A stretch of 7,312 nt of DNA. Source: JANNHP01 sp031404455 (lineage in GTDB: Bacteria; Planctomycetota; JAJSAM01; JAJVHW01). The translations under genes and the position numbers were made by a program. The notes beneath the pieces were generated by a model. That model had not been told where the DNA came from and did not search any database. It saw only the letters and a program-made list of their open reading frames with translations. The stretch is from assembly GCA_031404455.1 (NCBI GenBank), contig JANNHP010000002.1, forward strand, positions 1-7,312, in the 5' to 3' direction. Position 1 is the stretch's first letter. The number at the start of each line of letters is the position of its first letter. This document shows, piece after piece, positions 7,042-7,312 of this stretch.

Positions 7042-7178
7042 GAGCAGATGCGGCGGACGCCGGCCGGTTCGCCGACCGCGGCCGGGTGCCGGGGCGCGCA
7101 ATTGCACCCGCCGCCGACTCCGCTTGCCGCATCCTCTTCGAGCCGTCCCGGGCGATTCCGCGAGGAGGTTTCCATCCG
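7042..7178. other. Intergenic region with two adjacent hairpins
   Basis: 137 bases between the kinase stop and the phosphatidyltransferase start. An imperfect hairpin pairs GGCCGGT (7062-7068) with ACCG-C-GGCC (7075-7083, one bulged C). Directly after it, GGGTGC (7084-7089) pairs with GCACCC (7104-7109), enclosing part of the palindrome GCAATTGC (7098-7105). Neither is followed by a T-tract, so a classical intrinsic terminator is not supported. They may still slow the polymerase or protect the 3' end of the two-component transcript. Confidence 0.35.
7163..7169 (+). promoter_or_regulatory. Strong Shine-Dalgarno sequence
   Basis: AGGAGGT lies 9 bases before the ATG at 7179 and is a near-perfect anti-16S match. 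It fixes the start of the phosphatidyltransferase. It stands out because the other genes in the window have weak or no such element. Confidence 0.88.
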
Positions 7179-7312
7179 ATGACCGCCGCCGACCGGCCGC
7201 GCAAGCCCTTCTCGATGATCCGGGAGTTCCATCTCGCGGACTGGTTCACCCTGGCGAACGCCGTGTGCGGCACGGGCGCTCTCTTCTCGGCCATGACGTA
7301 CCTCGAGACGAG
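7179..7312 (+). CDS. pssA: CDP-alcohol phosphatidyltransferase, probably phosphatidylserine synthase (N-terminal part, runs off the window)
   Basis: Only the first 44 codons are inside the window. After a short basic leader (MTAADRPRKPFS) comes MIREFHLADWFTLANAVCGT and then GALFSAMTYLE. The pattern of a short leader, then D/N-x-x-T-L-x-N-x-x-C-G and a hydrophobic helix is typical of the first membrane segment of bacterial CDP-diacylglycerol-serine O-phosphatidyltransferases, integral membrane enzymes that make phosphatidylserine from CDP-diacylglycerol and serine. The diagnostic catalytic motif DGxxAR-x8-G-x3-D-x3-D should lie just downstream and is not visible here, so a related archaetidyl-, glycerol- or choline-type transferase remains possible. 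The ATG is set by the strong ribosome binding site before it. It is 137 bases after the kinase, with hairpins between, and is probably a separate transcript. Confidence 0.72.
   Translation, partial: MTAADRPRKPFSMIREFHLADWFTLANAVCGTGALFSAMTYLET

Noticed and set aside
5041..7107. Very long open frame on the minus strand opposite the kinase and regulator
   Set aside because: Long antisense frames are expected at this GC content. Its translation is arginine-rich low-complexity with no domain, and the + strand genes have complete catalytic motifs.

Overview
The window is very GC-rich bacterial DNA in which every supported gene reads on the + strand. Codon use is dominated by GAC, GTC, CTC, CGC and TCG. 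Most starts lack a Shine-Dalgarno sequence. There is a zinc-ribbon/membrane-anchored DUF885 protein and a GTAG-type REP doublet. This would fit a high-GC environmental lineage such as Planctomycetota or Myxococcota, but the sequence alone does not settle the taxonomy; that assignment is inference.

Layout: (1) 45-1280, a radical SAM enzyme with a CxxxCxxC cluster motif and four more C-terminal cysteines. It is followed 10 bases later by (2) 1291-1686, a small SnoaL/NTF2-like protein, probably in the same transcript. (3) 1728-2519 is an exported protein of unknown function with a clear signal peptide. (4) 2520-2754 is a noncoding gap holding two inverted palindromes flanked by GTAG, which together look like a REPIN (REP doublet). 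(5) 2755-4818 is a DUF885-family putative metallohydrolase (HETYPGH motif) fused behind an N-terminal zinc ribbon and a membrane segment. (6) 4862-5545 and (7) 5542-7041 form a two-component system: an OmpR/PhoB-type response regulator and a membrane histidine kinase whose TTG start overlaps the regulator's stop (TTGA). (8) After a 137-base gap with two hairpins, the window ends inside the start of a CDP-alcohol phosphatidyltransferase, probably phosphatidylserine synthase, with a strong ribosome binding site.

How they work together: the only firm functional unit is the regulator/kinase pair. The radical SAM and NTF2-like genes may be co-transcribed, but no substrate peptide or pathway partner is visible. 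The rest looks like ordinary chromosomal content. No phage genes, transposase, CRISPR array, tRNA or rRNA was recognised. The most unusual items are the REPIN, the zinc-ribbon/DUF885 fusion, the proline-rich sensor region of the kinase and the orphan radical SAM enzyme.
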